A DNA stretch of 13,098 nucleotides. It comes from Lachnoclostridium sp. GTDB taxonomy: Bacteria > Bacillota > Clostridia > Lachnospirales > Lachnospiraceae. A model generated the notes under the pieces. It worked only from the letters and a program-made list of their open reading frames with translations, was not told where the DNA came from and made no database searches. Made by a program: the position numbers and the translations under genes. Positions 1-6,158 of the stretch are shown in pieces. Location: contig DMCD01000292.1 of the NCBI GenBank assembly GCA_003445895.1, forward strand, positions 29,298 to 42,395. The letters are read 5' to 3'. The stretch's first letter is position 1; each line of letters begins with the position of its first letter.

Positions 1-320
1 TTCTTCATCTGTGCATTCACAAGCTCTGACTTCAGGCGGTAAACCTCCTTCTCCAGGAGATCCCTCTCCGCCGCCAGAGACCGGGAATGCTCCCTCTCTT
101 TAAAATAGTCATCTGCCAGATTCAGGCACAGGGTCAGGTTCTTATAGTCGTCCGGAAGACGGCTGTATCCCTCCTGGGTCCGCACCATGGCAATCTTGTC
201 ATTGAGATAAGAGGCGACCCGCTGGAGGTAGCTTTCTTCCTCCAGACCGCCCAGTGTATATATCTTTCCGCCAATCAGTACATCCGTGTAATTCTTATTG
301 CTCACTTTATCGTCCTTCAT
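1..320 (-). CDS. zapA: Cell division protein ZapA (C-terminus cut by window edge)
   Basis: ZapA binds FtsZ at midcell and promotes bundling of the Z-ring protofilaments; it acts in the cytoplasm. The visible 106 residues start MKDDKVSNKNYTDVLIGGKI. They show the family layout: a short N-terminal beta hairpin (about residues 10-25, YTDVLIGGKIYTLGG), a helix with EEESYLQRVASYLNDKI (27-43), then a charged heptad-rich stretch from about residue 70 (ADDYFKEREHSRSLAAERD onward) that would form the dimer coiled coil. The gene runs off the left end, so its length and stop are unknown. The ATG at 320 follows GAGGA with about 6 nt spacing. It lies 18 nt after the ruvB stop, so it is very probably translated from the ruvA-ruvB mRNA. 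The family call is fairly sure; the function is inferred from the family. Confidence 0.85.
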   Translation of the reverse strand, partial: MKDDKVSNKNYTDVLIGGKIYTLGGLEEESYLQRVASYLNDKIAMVRTQEGYSRLPDDYKNLTLCLNLADDYFKEREHSRSLAAERDLLEKEVYRLKSELVNAQMK

Positions 321-338
321 CTTTTTTCCTCGCGCAGA

Positions 339-1355
339 TTACCGCTCTTTCATCTCATAGCCCAGGTGGTCATAGGCTGCTCTCGTAGCTACCCGTCCCC
401 TCGGCGTCCGGTTGATAAAGCCATTCATCAGCAGGTAAGGTTCATAGACATCTTCGATGGTTCCGGAATCTTCTCCCAGCGCCGCCGCGATGGTCTCCAG
501 GCCCACAGGCCCTCCGTCAAACTTGTCGATGATCATATCCAGAAACGCCCTGTCATTCTTATCCAGTCCGATTTTATCCACATGCAGGATATCCAGTGCA
601 AACTCCGCGACTTCTTTTGTAATCTCCCCGTGGTACTTTACTTCCGCGAAATCTCTGACCCGCTTCAGCAGCCGGTTCGCCAGACGGGGCGTTCCGCGGG
701 ATCTTCTGGCAATCTCATACGCTCCCTCGCGGTCAATCTTAACGCCCATGACGGCGGCGGAACGGGTCACGATTTTCTGCAGGTCCCCGGGGGTATAGAA
801 ATCCATCTTCTCCACAATCCCGAAGCGGTCCCTTAGCGGCGCGGACAGCAGTCCGTACCGGGTCGTGGCTCCCACCAGCGTAAACCGGGGCAGATCCAGC
901 CGTATGGAGCGGGCGGTCGCATCCTTCCCCAGCATGATATCGATGGCAAAATCCTCCATCGCGGGATAGAGCACCTCTTCCACCTGACGGCTCAGCCGGT
1001 GAATCTCATCGATAAAGAGGACATCTCCCTCCTGCAGCCCGTTGAGGATGGCCGCGATCTCTCCCGGCTTCTCGATGGCCGGTCCGGAGGTCGTCTTCAT
1101 GTGAACGCCCAGCTCATTGGCCACAATTCCGGCCAGGGTGGTCTTTCCGAGTCCCGGAGGGCCGTACAGAAGCATATGGTCCAGGGATTCGTTCGGTGAC
1201 GATTCTCTGCGGAACTTCACCGCATCAATATATATCTTCAGATTATCCACCAGGCGCTTCTGCCCGGTGTAATCCGCAAGCCGTGTCGGCCTCAGAGACC
1301 CTTCAATGCGGGCATCTTCCTCCGTGGCTTCCGTTGTGATAATACGTTTTCCCAT
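339..1355 (-). CDS. ruvB: Holliday junction branch migration ATPase RuvB
   Basis: RuvB is the hexameric AAA+ motor that, loaded by RuvA, drives branch migration of Holliday junctions during recombinational repair. At 338 aa it has the usual full length. Visible motifs are Walker A GPPGLGKT (65-72), Walker B with DEIH (116-119), sensor 1 GATTR (162-166), the arginine-finger segment APLRDRFG (172-179), and a C-terminal winged-helix end containing [11 protein letters not shown] near residue 318. The first methionine is preceded by AGGA at suitable spacing. It lies 20 nt downstream of ruvA and 18 nt upstream of zapA, so the three look like one operon. RuvC is not in the window; in this group of bacteria it is commonly encoded elsewhere or replaced by RecU. 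Nothing unusual was seen. Confidence 0.97.
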   Translation of the reverse strand: MGKRIITTEATEEDARIEGSLRPTRLADYTGQKRLVDNLKIYIDAVKFRRESSPNESLDHMLLYGPPGLGKTTLAGIVANELGVHMKTTSGPAIEKPGEIAAILNGLQEGDVLFIDEIHRLSRQVEEVLYPAMEDFAIDIMLGKDATARSIRLDLPRFTLVGATTRYGLLSAPLRDRFGIVEKMDFYTPGDLQKIVTRSAAVMGVKIDREGAYEIARRSRGTPRLANRLLKRVRDFAEVKYHGEITKEVAEFALDILHVDKIGLDKNDRAFLDMIIDKFDGGPVGLETIAAALGEDSGTIEDVYEPYLLMNGFINRTPRGRVATRAAYDHLGYEMKER

Positions 1356-1375
1356 TCTGTTTGGTCCTGCTTTTC

Positions 1376-1990
1376 TTATAAGAATGAAAGATGTCTGAGG
1401 GATGCCTTCAGCACATCCTCAGAATCCATATCCCCGGTGATTCCGACGGCGCCGACCGCCCGGGATGCTTCTGCAGCGGAATACCCGAGGGCCACGAGGG
1501 CCGCCACGGCTTCCTTTGCCGCATCTTCCGTGAAGGCCTGCGAGGGCATATCTTCTTCGAATGCCCCAACCGGCATAAGCAGATCCTCGGGACGAATCTT
1601 ATCCTTCAGGTCCAGAACCGCTTTCTGTGCCGTCTTTATCCCGATCCCGGGTGCCTTCGCGATACGCTTCGCATCCCCTGTATGAATCGCAAGACGCAGA
1701 TCCTGAAGGCCCAGCGCGGACAGAATGGACAGCGCTCCCTTCGGACCGATGGAATTCACGCCGATCAGCATCCGGAACATCTCCAGCTCGTCCCCGGACC
1801 CGAAGCCGAAGAGGCTTACATCGTCTTCCTTCACCTGCATATAGGTAAATATCTTAACCTCTTCTCCGGTCTTCGGCAGCTGTTCCAGAAGCGTCGCGGG
1901 AACCCGGACAAAATACCCGATTCCTCCCGCCTCAAGGATGATTCCTTCCGGATTCTTCTCCGCCAGTATTCCGCGAATATATGAAATCAC
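1376..1990 (-). CDS. ruvA: Holliday junction binding protein RuvA (GTG start)
   Basis: RuvA forms a tetramer that holds the four-way junction and recruits RuvB. The protein is 204 aa from the chosen start, the usual size. Domain I is an OB fold (about 1-62, beginning (M)ISYIRG). Domain II carries two helix-hairpin-helix motifs, [15 protein letters not shown] (about 75-89) and [21 protein letters not shown] (about 111-131). The C-terminal three-helix RuvB-binding domain includes [20 protein letters not shown]. The start is decided by the ribosome binding site. A GTG at 1999 overlaps the CGGAG sequence and cannot use it, whereas the GTG at 1990 has GGAG 8 nt upstream and gives the canonical ISYIRG start of the family. 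It is the first gene of the ruvA-ruvB-zapA run, with a promoter in the divergent region at 2018-2059. Confidence 0.95.
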   Translation of the reverse strand: MISYIRGILAEKNPEGIILEAGGIGYFVRVPATLLEQLPKTGEEVKIFTYMQVKEDDVSLFGFGSGDELEMFRMLIGVNSIGPKGALSILSALGLQDLRLAIHTGDAKRIAKAPGIGIKTAQKAVLDLKDKIRPEDLLMPVGAFEEDMPSQAFTEDAAKEAVAALVALGYSAAEASRAVGAVGITGDMDSEDVLKASLRHLSFL

Positions 1991-2030
1991 AGAATTCACT
2001 CCGTTTCTTTAAGCATAATTATACTTGTAC

Positions 2031-2059
2031 ATCATAGCATAGAGACCTTTTCAATGCAA
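2031..2059 (-). promoter_or_regulatory. Candidate ruvA promoter
   Basis: Read on the minus strand, TTGCAT (2054-2059) is followed after 17 nt by TATGAT (2031-2036), a plausible vegetative promoter. A perfect TATAAT lies further downstream at 2018-2023 but has no good -35 at 17 nt, so it could be an alternative -10 box. The -35 is only a 3 of 6 match. It abuts the predicted -35 of the divergent nuclease gene. Confidence 0.45.
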
Positions 2060-2076
2060 GAAAACTCTGTTATACT
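2048..2076 (+). promoter_or_regulatory. Candidate promoter of the YprB-like nuclease gene
   Basis: TTTTCA (2048-2053), a 17-nt spacer and TATACT (2071-2076) form a reasonable sigma-A promoter reading right. Its -35 directly abuts the -35 proposed for ruvA on the other strand, so the two RNA polymerase sites would compete or be co-regulated. The leader to the ATG at 2130 would be about 47 nt and carries an AAAGGAG site. Confidence 0.45.
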
Positions 2077-2129
2077 TCATCTGCCAAAGGCTCAGGCCTA
2101 ACCGCAGAACCTGCGGGGAAAGGAGTTTT

Positions 2130-3191
2130 ATGCTGACCATAGAAAAGACATATCCGATGTCCTGTCCCGACCTGAAATACCTCGAAACCTCTCCGGACCG
2201 TCTGACGTTTTTCGACATTGAGACCACCGGTTTCACCGGCGACTATTCCGCGGTATACCTGATCGGCTGTATCTTTCCGTCAGAGGATTCCTGGCGTATG
2301 GTTCAGTTCTTTGCAGACTCCCCCCAGGCCCAGAAGGACATGCTGTCGGCGTTCTCGGAACTGATATCCCGCCGCCCCGTCCTTGTGCATTTCAACGGAG
2401 ACCGTTTTGACATCCCCTTTCTGCAGAAACGCTGCATTGCCCTGGGAAAGCCGGACATTTTTGAAGATACGGAAAGCATCGACATCCTGAAGAGGGTCCG
2501 CCCCCTGAAGAAGCTTCTGGAACTCCCGGATCTGAAGCAGAAAACGGTCGAACGCTTTCTCGGGATCAACCGCGAAGACCGATACAGCGGCGGGGAGCTG
2601 ATTCCCGTCTATCAGTCCTGGCTGAAGGAGCATAAAGATCGACTTCTTGAGCTTCTTCTCCTCCACAATGAGGAGGATCTGCTGGGGATGCCAAAGCTTC
2701 TTTCCATCCTTCGCTTTCCCGCATTTCTGGAGGGCGGATTCCGCTTCCTCTCCGAGACCCGGAAGGACGATACGCTGTATCTTTCCTGGCGCTCTGAAAC
2801 AGAGCTTCCCGTACCCGTCTCAGTAAGCACGCCCGTGGGAAATGCCCAGGCCTCCGGCACGGATCTTCAGCTCACCGTTCCCCTGTACCGCGGGGAGCTG
2901 CGGCACTTCTACAAAGATTTTGCAAACTATTATTACCTTCCGGAGGAGGACTGTGCCATCCACAAAAGCGTCGGGGAGTTTATCGACCGCTCCGCCCGGA
3001 AGAAGGCAACCGCCAAAACCTGCTATACCCGGGCCTCCGGCCTGTTTGTTCCGGAACCGGCTGAAATCTTTCCCGGAACCCTGCGCAGAGAATACGGGGA
3101 TAAAGCCTGCTTTGCCCTCTACCGGGAAGGCATGTTCTGCGATGATGCGGCACAGCGCTATCTGGCGGAGGCCCTTCGCCGGTGCCGGTAA
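2130..3191 (+). CDS. RNase H-fold DEDD exonuclease, YprB family
   Basis: A 353-aa cytoplasmic protein whose N-terminal half matches the RNase_H_2 (YprB-like) nuclease fold. The three exonuclease signatures are in order: ExoI with D29-I-E31 in FFDIETTGF, ExoII with N89-G and D94 in VHFNGDRFDIPFL, and ExoIII as H179-N-x-x-D183 in LLLHNEEDLLGM. All four DEDD acids are present, so it is probably an active two-metal nuclease. The last signature uses His with the three-residue spacing usual for the Tyr (DEDDy) type. The C-terminal part (about 200-353) has no recognised catalytic motif. The start has AAAGGAG 5 nt upstream. It stands alone, divergent from ruvA, which suggests but does not prove a role in DNA or RNA processing. 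Substrate is unknown; the family name is certain to a good level, the function is not. Confidence 0.85.
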   Translation: MLTIEKTYPMSCPDLKYLETSPDRLTFFDIETTGFTGDYSAVYLIGCIFPSEDSWRMVQFFADSPQAQKDMLSAFSELISRRPVLVHFNGDRFDIPFLQKRCIALGKPDIFEDTESIDILKRVRPLKKLLELPDLKQKTVERFLGINREDRYSGGELIPVYQSWLKEHKDRLLELLLLHNEEDLLGMPKLLSILRFPAFLEGGFRFLSETRKDDTLYLSWRSETELPVPVSVSTPVGNAQASGTDLQLTVPLYRGELRHFYKDFANYYYLPEEDCAIHKSVGEFIDRSARKKATAKTCYTRASGLFVPEPAEIFPGTLRREYGDKACFALYREGMFCDDAAQRYLAEALRRCR

Positions 3192-3293
3192 TGTCCGGTT
3201 ATTTTCTCCATAATTATTAACTATATCGTCAGAATTCCATGCCCAAAGTACCCAAACTGGTTATCAATTTACATTTTTATGCATTTGGACTTG

Positions 3294-3322
3294 TTGACAG
3301 TACAATTGTTATGTGATATTCT
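3294..3322 (+). promoter_or_regulatory. Promoter of the cold-shock gene
   Basis: A perfect -35 TTGACA (3294-3299) is followed after 17 nt by TATTCT (3317-3322), with a TG dinucleotide near the extended -10 position. The start of transcription would be near 3329, giving a leader of about 50 nt. This is the best-matching -35 box in the window and suits a highly expressed small gene. Confidence 0.75.
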
Positions 3323-3331
3323 TGCAACATA

Positions 3332-3345
3332 CTGCGAAAGCGCAG
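3332..3345 (+). promoter_or_regulatory. Small hairpin at the 5' end of the cold-shock mRNA
   Basis: CTGCG (3332-3336) and CGCAG (3341-3345) pair across a 4-nt loop; the core GCGAAAGC can form a very stable mini-hairpin. It falls within a few nucleotides of the predicted transcript start. The rest of the leader is U-rich up to the GGAGG site. Such 5' hairpins often protect mRNAs from 5'-end-dependent decay; a role here is inference. Confidence 0.45.
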
Positions 3346-3380
3346 AGAAATTCTTTTTATTTATTTTTGGAGGTATCACA

Positions 3381-3587
3381 ATGCACAAGGGTACTGTTAA
3401 GTGGTTCAACAACCAGAAGGGTTACGGCTTCATCTCTGATGAAGAGGGCAATGACGTATTCGTACACTACACCGGACTTAACATGGAAGGCTTCAAGTCT
3501 CTCGACGAGGGCGCCAAGGTTGAGTACGAAGTGGTGAACGGTGCCAAGGGTCCGCAGGCTACCAACGTAACCGTAGTCAACGAATAA
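3381..3587 (+). CDS. Cold-shock protein (CspA/CspB family)
   Basis: A 68-aa single cold-shock domain, a five-stranded OB-fold protein that binds single-stranded RNA and DNA and acts as an RNA chaperone. It begins [23 protein letters not shown]1 is KGYGFI (13-18) and RNP2 is VFVHY (26-30), both intact with their aromatic residues. The length is typical. The start is set by TGGAGG 8-9 nt upstream of the ATG; the longer reading frame upstream of it is leader. It is monocistronic: promoter at 3294, strong terminator at 3675. Which paralogue it is (cspA, B, C, D) cannot be told from sequence alone, and the gene is not necessarily cold-induced. Confidence 0.97.
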   Translation: MHKGTVKWFNNQKGYGFISDEEGNDVFVHYTGLNMEGFKSLDEGAKVEYEVVNGAKGPQATNVTVVNE

Positions 3588-3613
3588 TCAACTATATCAA
3601 CTGTACCCGTTTT

Positions 3614-3640
3614 GAAGCTATATGTTTTTCATATACGTTC
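3614..3640 (+). repeat. Imperfect inverted repeat in the cold-shock 3' UTR
   Basis: TATATG (3619-3624) and CATATA (3630-3635) pair across TTTTT. After two mismatched positions the outer GAA/TTC also pair. It lies between the stop codon and the true terminator and has no T-tract of its own, so it may be an mRNA-stabilising structure or chance. Confidence 0.35.
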
Positions 3641-3674
3641 TGAACACACAGTACTTTATTTAGATTGGTTACAG

Positions 3675-3705
3675 AAACGCCATCCCATATCGGGATGGCG
3701 TTTTT
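3675..3705. terminator. Rho-independent terminator, probably bidirectional
   Basis: ACGCCATCCC (3677-3686) and GGGATGGCGT (3692-3701) form a perfect 10-bp stem around ATATC, followed by TTTTTGCTTTT on the plus strand. It ends the cold-shock transcript. The minus-strand flank is GTTT, weaker, but the hslO stop lies only about 5 nt away, so it probably serves both convergent genes. Confidence 0.9.
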
Positions 3706-3709
3706 GCTT

Positions 3710-4627
3710 TTACTCTATTCCTATCTCCTTCAGCCTGGAGACACTCTTCTCCACATACATCCGGTGAAGATCTTCCGGTGTGAATGTATACTTCCGGTCA
3801 CAGAACTGACATCCCACCTCGATGTCCTTTCCTTCCTTCATCATCTCTTTCAGGTCCTTCGCCGCAATGCTGATCAGCGCCCGTTCCACCCGGTCTCTGG
3901 TGCAGTTGCAGCGATAGCCCACCGGAACACGCTCCAGAATCTCCGGCGAAAAGCCATCCAGCACATCCATTATGATGTCTTCCGGTTTCATTCCCCTCTC
4001 CATCATCTCGGTGATCGACGGGATACCGGCCAGCTTCTGCTCCAGACGGCTTATGGTTTCCTCCGACGCATCCGGCATCAGCTGCAGGATAAAACCGCCT
4101 GCCTGACGGACGGTGCAGTCCGTATCCACCAGGACTCCCAGGGCTACAGAGGAGGGAACCTGCTCGGAAACCGCAAAGTAATAGGTGAGGTCCTCGGCAA
4201 TCTCCCCGGAAACCAGGTCTACCTGACCCACATAAGGGTCTTTTAAGCCCACGTCCCGGATCACGCTCAGCGTCCCCTTACCGACAGCGCCGCCCACATC
4301 CAGCTTTCCCTTCCATTTGCAGGGAATATCCACCGCCGGATTTCCGGCATATCCGCGGACGAATCCGTCGCTTTCCGCCGTCACAAGAAGGCTTTTCACC
4401 GGACCGTCTCCCTGGATGCGCAGGGTAATCAGGTCCTTCTCCCCCTTCATCATGGTTCCCATCATGGCGCCGGCCGTGAGCAGCCGTCCCAGTGCCGCCG
4501 TCACCACCGGCGTGGTGCCGTGTACCTGCCTCGAATATTCCACAAGATCTCTGGTGGCAGCCGCAAAGGCACGGATGGTTCCGTTTTCGGCGGTCGCTCT
4601 GACCATATAATCTCTGTTCTCTCCCAT
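3710..4627 (-). CDS. hslO: Redox-regulated chaperone Hsp33
   Basis: Hsp33 is a cytoplasmic holdase that is inactive while its four C-terminal cysteines bind zinc, and is switched on by oxidation plus unfolding stress. At 305 aa it is of normal length. The N-terminal part has the family segment RAFAAATRDLVE with ALGRLLTAGAMMG (about 45-57), and the C-terminus holds the zinc centre as C240-N-C242 and C273-Q-F-C276. All four redox-switch cysteines are intact. The ATG at 4627 is 3 nt from the stop of the upstream methyltransferase, with GGAGG about 10 nt before it, so the two are translated from one mRNA. It sits in a cluster with a second zinc-type protein (SEC-C) and a large hydrogenase operon. 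An oxidative stress role in an anaerobe is inferred from the family. Confidence 0.97.
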   Translation of the reverse strand: MGENRDYMVRATAENGTIRAFAAATRDLVEYSRQVHGTTPVVTAALGRLLTAGAMMGTMMKGEKDLITLRIQGDGPVKSLLVTAESDGFVRGYAGNPAVDIPCKWKGKLDVGGAVGKGTLSVIRDVGLKDPYVGQVDLVSGEIAEDLTYYFAVSEQVPSSVALGVLVDTDCTVRQAGGFILQLMPDASEETISRLEQKLAGIPSITEMMERGMKPEDIIMDVLDGFSPEILERVPVGYRCNCTRDRVERALISIAAKDLKEMMKEGKDIEVGCQFCDRKYTFTPEDLHRMYVEKSVSRLKEIGIE

Positions 4628-4630
4628 TGC

Positions 4631-5422
4631 TTATCTTCCTCCGTTGTCCCTTATCTTGCCCTGTTCCCTGAGAATCACGTAGATGCGCTCACAGTCCGGC
4701 TGCGGCGCCTCTCTGGTGCAGGCGCCGTAAACTGTCACAAACTCCATTCCCGCCTGTTCTGCGGCAGAGCGGATCTCCTCCACGCTCCAGGCCCGCTGCA
4801 GATGGGTCTCGGTATATTTGCGGAACAGGTCCTCCTCTTCCCTGATAAATACGGCAAGGTCATACTCATTCAGATGCTCCTCCGGGCGGTATTCATTCTC
4901 CCAGATAAAGCTGCAGTCCTCCCGGTCCTCCGCGATGGTGCGGCTCCCCATGGAAGCGTATTTGTACTCGGTATTCAGGTCAAAGATGAATACGCCGCCC
5001 GGATCCAGGTAATTGTTGGCGAGGCGGAATACCTGCGCCAGGTCTTCCTCCGTCAGAATGTAGTTCACACAGTCGCAGAGGCTTACGATCGCCCGCACGG
5101 TTCCGTACAGCTCAAAGGACCGCATATCCTGCAGCAGATACAGAATATCCCTGCCGGACTCGACCCGTTTATCCATGGCCTGTGCCAGCATCTCTTCGGA
5201 ATTGTCCACGCCAATCATGTCATAGCCTTCGGCAGCCAGGCGTTCCGTCAGACTTCCCGTTCCGCATCCCAGATCGAGAAGAAGGCCGTCCTCTATCCCC
5301 TCCTCCCGGAGCAGGGACACCAGATAGGCACACCAGGTATCGTAAGGCACATTGTCCATAAACCGGTCGTAAACCTCCGCAAAACCGGTATAGGCATTCT
5401 CCCCGGGCATATTCATCGTCAT
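4631..5422 (-). CDS. Class I SAM-dependent methyltransferase, substrate unknown
   Basis: A 263-aa cytoplasmic methyltransferase with a Rossmann-like fold. Motif I is LLLDLGCGTGSL (about 47-58, D50 and GCGTG binding S-adenosylmethionine); motif II is GVDNSEEML (71-79) with the acidic D73 for the ribose. It begins with the sequence YTGFAEVYDRFMDNVPYDTW, common in small-molecule methyltransferases of Firmicutes. SLCDCVNYI (114-122) and PGGVFIFDLNTEYKY (131-145) follow. Three in-frame ATG codons (5422, 5416, 5410) are possible. The first is chosen because GAGGTG lies 3-5 nt upstream. An N-terminal extension beyond 5422 would run through a terminator hairpin and is rejected. hslO follows after 3 nt. 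Nothing in the sequence identifies the substrate. Confidence 0.88.
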   Translation of the reverse strand: MTMNMPGENAYTGFAEVYDRFMDNVPYDTWCAYLVSLLREEGIEDGLLLDLGCGTGSLTERLAAEGYDMIGVDNSEEMLAQAMDKRVESGRDILYLLQDMRSFELYGTVRAIVSLCDCVNYILTEEDLAQVFRLANNYLDPGGVFIFDLNTEYKYASMGSRTIAEDREDCSFIWENEYRPEEHLNEYDLAVFIREEEDLFRKYTETHLQRAWSVEEIRSAAEQAGMEFVTVYGACTREAPQPDCERIYVILREQGKIRDNGGR

Positions 5423-5440
5423 ATTCACCTCATATCGCGT

Positions 5441-5480
5441 AAAAAAAGGCCGCGCACCGGGAGACCCCGGTGCAGCAGCC
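5441..5480 (-). terminator. Strong rho-independent terminator between SEC-C gene and methyltransferase
   Basis: On the minus strand a GC-rich hairpin has its 5' arm at 5466-5480 and 3' arm at 5448-5461. It pairs over 14 positions with one bulged T and one G-T wobble, closes on a GTCT loop (5462-5465), and is followed by seven T (5447-5441). It lies 9 nt after the SEC-C stop and only about 13 nt before the ribosome binding site of the methyltransferase, so no separate promoter fits between them. Confidence 0.88.
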
Positions 5481-5489
5481 TTCGGCCGT

Positions 5490-5999
5490 TTATGCGTTCT
5501 TTCCGCAGCACTTCTTGTACTTCTTGCCGCTTCCGCAGGGGCAGGGATCGTTCGGATAGATCTTCTTCTCGTTGCGGACGGTTCCGGAAGCTTTCTGGGC
5601 CCGGTACAGTTCATTTCTCTTCTCCGGTGTCAGAATGCTGTCCCACTCCGGCAGTTCATAGAGCCACTTTGCCTTGGCTTCCACCATGTTGTAGTAGAGC
5701 TTCTCCGGGTCGATAAGAATGCGGACCGGGGTATCCTCTTCCATAGTCTCGGTCGGATTCTTGTAATCCAGAAGGCTCTCGCTGATGCCGTCCAGGAATC
5801 CGGTCATGGTCATGATGTCCGTATCAAACTTCTCTGCCAGCTCCTTTACGGTACCGGCAATCTCCTTTGTCGGTTCTGCAAGAATCTGCTTATAGATTCC
5901 CTTCTCTACTTCAAAGTAGCTGTTCCAGAGTGCGTCCTGCATCTTCTTGTCCAGGCCGTCTCCGTATGCCATATTTCTCCAGTTTTCAAGCAGTGCCAT
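5490..5999 (-). CDS. SEC-C motif protein of unknown function
   Basis: A 169-aa soluble protein with a largely helical, charged N-terminal region and a SEC-C zinc-binding tail. The tail reads [16 protein letters not shown], with C153, C155, C164 and C165 forming the CxC-x8-CC zinc site also found at the end of SecA and in YecA-like proteins. There is no signal peptide or membrane segment. No catalytic motif was seen in residues 1-140 ([20 protein letters not shown] onwards). SEC-C domains are known to contact ribosomes, SecB or other partners, but the role of this family is not established to my knowledge. The ATG has AAGGAAG about 7 nt upstream. It is transcribed from its own promoter with two inverted repeats (6051-6132) and ends at a strong terminator, so it may be mostly monocistronic. 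Confidence 0.8.
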   Translation of the reverse strand: MALLENWRNMAYGDGLDKKMQDALWNSYFEVEKGIYKQILAEPTKEIAGTVKELAEKFDTDIMTMTGFLDGISESLLDYKNPTETMEEDTPVRILIDPEKLYYNMVEAKAKWLYELPEWDSILTPEKRNELYRAQKASGTVRNEKKIYPNDPCPCGSGKKYKKCCGKNA

Positions 6000-6050
6000 A
6001 GTATCTTCCTTCCCTTACATGGTATTTTCTTCTCTGTAGTAAAATGCGCA

Positions 6051-6078
6051 GACAGAGCTGTGCAAGCACAGCTCTGTC
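6051..6078 (-). repeat. Perfect 13-bp inverted repeat in the SEC-C leader
   Basis: Arms 6051-6063 (GACAGAGCTGTGC) and 6066-6078 are exact reverse complements separated by 2 nt; in RNA this is a 12-bp stem with a CUUG-type loop. No T-tract follows on either strand, so it is not a simple terminator. It would be transcribed in the roughly 95-nt leader of the SEC-C gene. It could be an RNA control element or a protein operator. Confidence 0.75.
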
Positions 6079-6081
6079 CGG

Positions 6082-6099
6082 GCAGACAAGACTGTCTGC
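6082..6099 (-). promoter_or_regulatory. Operator-like palindrome at the predicted SEC-C transcription start
   Basis: GCAGACA (6082-6088) and TGTCTGC (6093-6099) are perfect 7-bp arms around a 4-nt centre. The palindrome begins 4 nt after the -10 box, so it straddles +1. This is a classic place for a repressor. One arm recurs as GCAGACAG at 6048-6055, which could alternatively pair with 6092-6099. Confidence 0.5.
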
Positions 6100-6102
6100 T
6101 AC

Positions 6103-6132
6103 AGTATATACCAATTGTCGGTAAATTGTAAA
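6103..6132 (-). promoter_or_regulatory. Candidate promoter of the SEC-C gene
   Basis: On the minus strand, TTTACA (6127-6132), an 18-nt spacer and TATACT (6103-6108) give a good sigma-A promoter; TATATA two nt earlier is an alternative -10 with a 16-nt spacer. It starts just 27 nt after the hydrogenase stop. I saw no clear terminator for the hydrogenase operon, so read-through into this gene is possible. Confidence 0.6.
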
Positions 6133-6158
6133 GCTTTCTTTGCCGTCCTTACCGGAAC

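Noticed and set aside
3185..3215. Terminator after the nuclease gene
   Set aside because: Only a 4-bp CCGG self-pairing with a weak TTATTTTCT tail; too weak to call.
5423..5614. N-terminal extension of the methyltransferase by 64 residues
   Set aside because: It would translate through the terminator hairpin and the end of the SEC-C gene; residues are Arg/Ala/Pro-rich out-of-frame sequence, and a ribosome binding site sits before 5422.
6133..6158. Terminator after the hydrogenase gene
   Set aside because: No stable hairpin followed by a T-tract was seen before the next promoter at 6103-6132.
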